From Crocinitomicaceae bacterium (GTDB lineage: Bacteria > Bacteroidota > Bacteroidia > Flavobacteriales_D > Crocinitomicaceae), in the NCBI GenBank assembly GCA_018402525.1, contig JAGYIR010000011.1, positions 1 to 64,000 on the forward strand: 64,000 nt of DNA, written 5' to 3'. This document shows positions 63,999 through 64,000 of the stretch, piece after piece (the stretch's first letter is position 1; each line of letters begins with the position of its first letter). The translations under genes and the position numbers were made by a program. The notes beneath the pieces were generated by a model, which was not told the DNA's origin, did not search any database, and saw only the letters and a list, made by a program, of their open reading frames with translations.

Positions 63999-64000
63999 CA

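Overview
The window reads as chromosome of a Bacteroidota bacterium, most likely a flavobacterium-like member of the Flavobacteriales. The reasons are the low GC content, a subtilase with a type IX secretion (T9SS) C-terminal sorting domain, Bacteroidota-only families (DUF3078, DUF5606, DUF5683, DUF3276, the long NusB form), TAnnTTTG-type promoter elements, and a large flexirubin/aryl-polyene pigment cluster. The family cannot be fixed without a search.

Layout. 1-1.9 kb: tail of a TrkA-C-like fragment, an outer-membrane porin and an SRPBCC protein, then a tRNA-Met. 2-9.5 kb: M3 and S8 peptidases, a DUF5606 protein and small secreted proteins. 9.5-21 kb: transaldolase-like aldolase, thiolase, DUF3078 and VWA membrane proteins, a 50-residue small protein, an ArsR-type regulator, M13 peptidase, GNAT, acyl-CoA carboxylase and Pcm. 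Three copies of an apparently undescribed ~120 bp element with inverted termini sit in intergenic gaps here. 21.3-25.5 kb: dapB-lepB-wbqC-endonuclease operon. 25.7-30.2 kb: a PadR gene overlapping a GldL-like membrane protein gene, with two perfect palindromic operators; a YcxB-like protein, a histidine kinase and a YeiH exporter. 30.3-34 kb: lipoprotein, small secreted protein and an 843-residue MORN-repeat protein.

34-43 kb is the most dynamic part. A REP-associated tyrosine transposase with matching hairpins on both sides lies directly upstream of a TPP riboswitch and the thiamine operon thiS-thiC-(secreted protein)-thiE-like-thiD-thiE-thiG-(GxxExxY)-thiH-thiF. Three intergenic gaps of this operon carry insertions: a complete and a truncated GxxExxY gene, both attached to degenerate CTCTGCG repeat blocks, and a small secreted-protein gene between perfect 34 bp inverted repeats. 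The riboswitch seems to act on thiS translation through an 8 bp anti-start helix.

43-52.4 kb: DUF5683-parB-parA, DUF3276, an ABC exporter, an amino-acid dehydrogenase, nusB-DUF1573-yajC, a secreted unknown and a VanW protein. In related genomes DUF5683 and dapB are usually adjacent; here they are in the same orientation but about 17 kb apart.

52.4-64 kb: fifteen close-packed minus-strand genes plus a partial methyltransferase-like gene form a flexirubin/aryl-polyene locus. An aromatic ammonia-lyase should make the aryl primer. Ketoreductase, several ketoacyl synthases (one with Gln in place of the nucleophilic Cys, one half-length), two acyl carrier proteins, two dehydratase-like proteins and a thioesterase should build the polyene. 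An LpxL-like acyltransferase, a LolA-like carrier and a NodB-type deacetylase suggest attachment to a lipid and delivery to the outer membrane.
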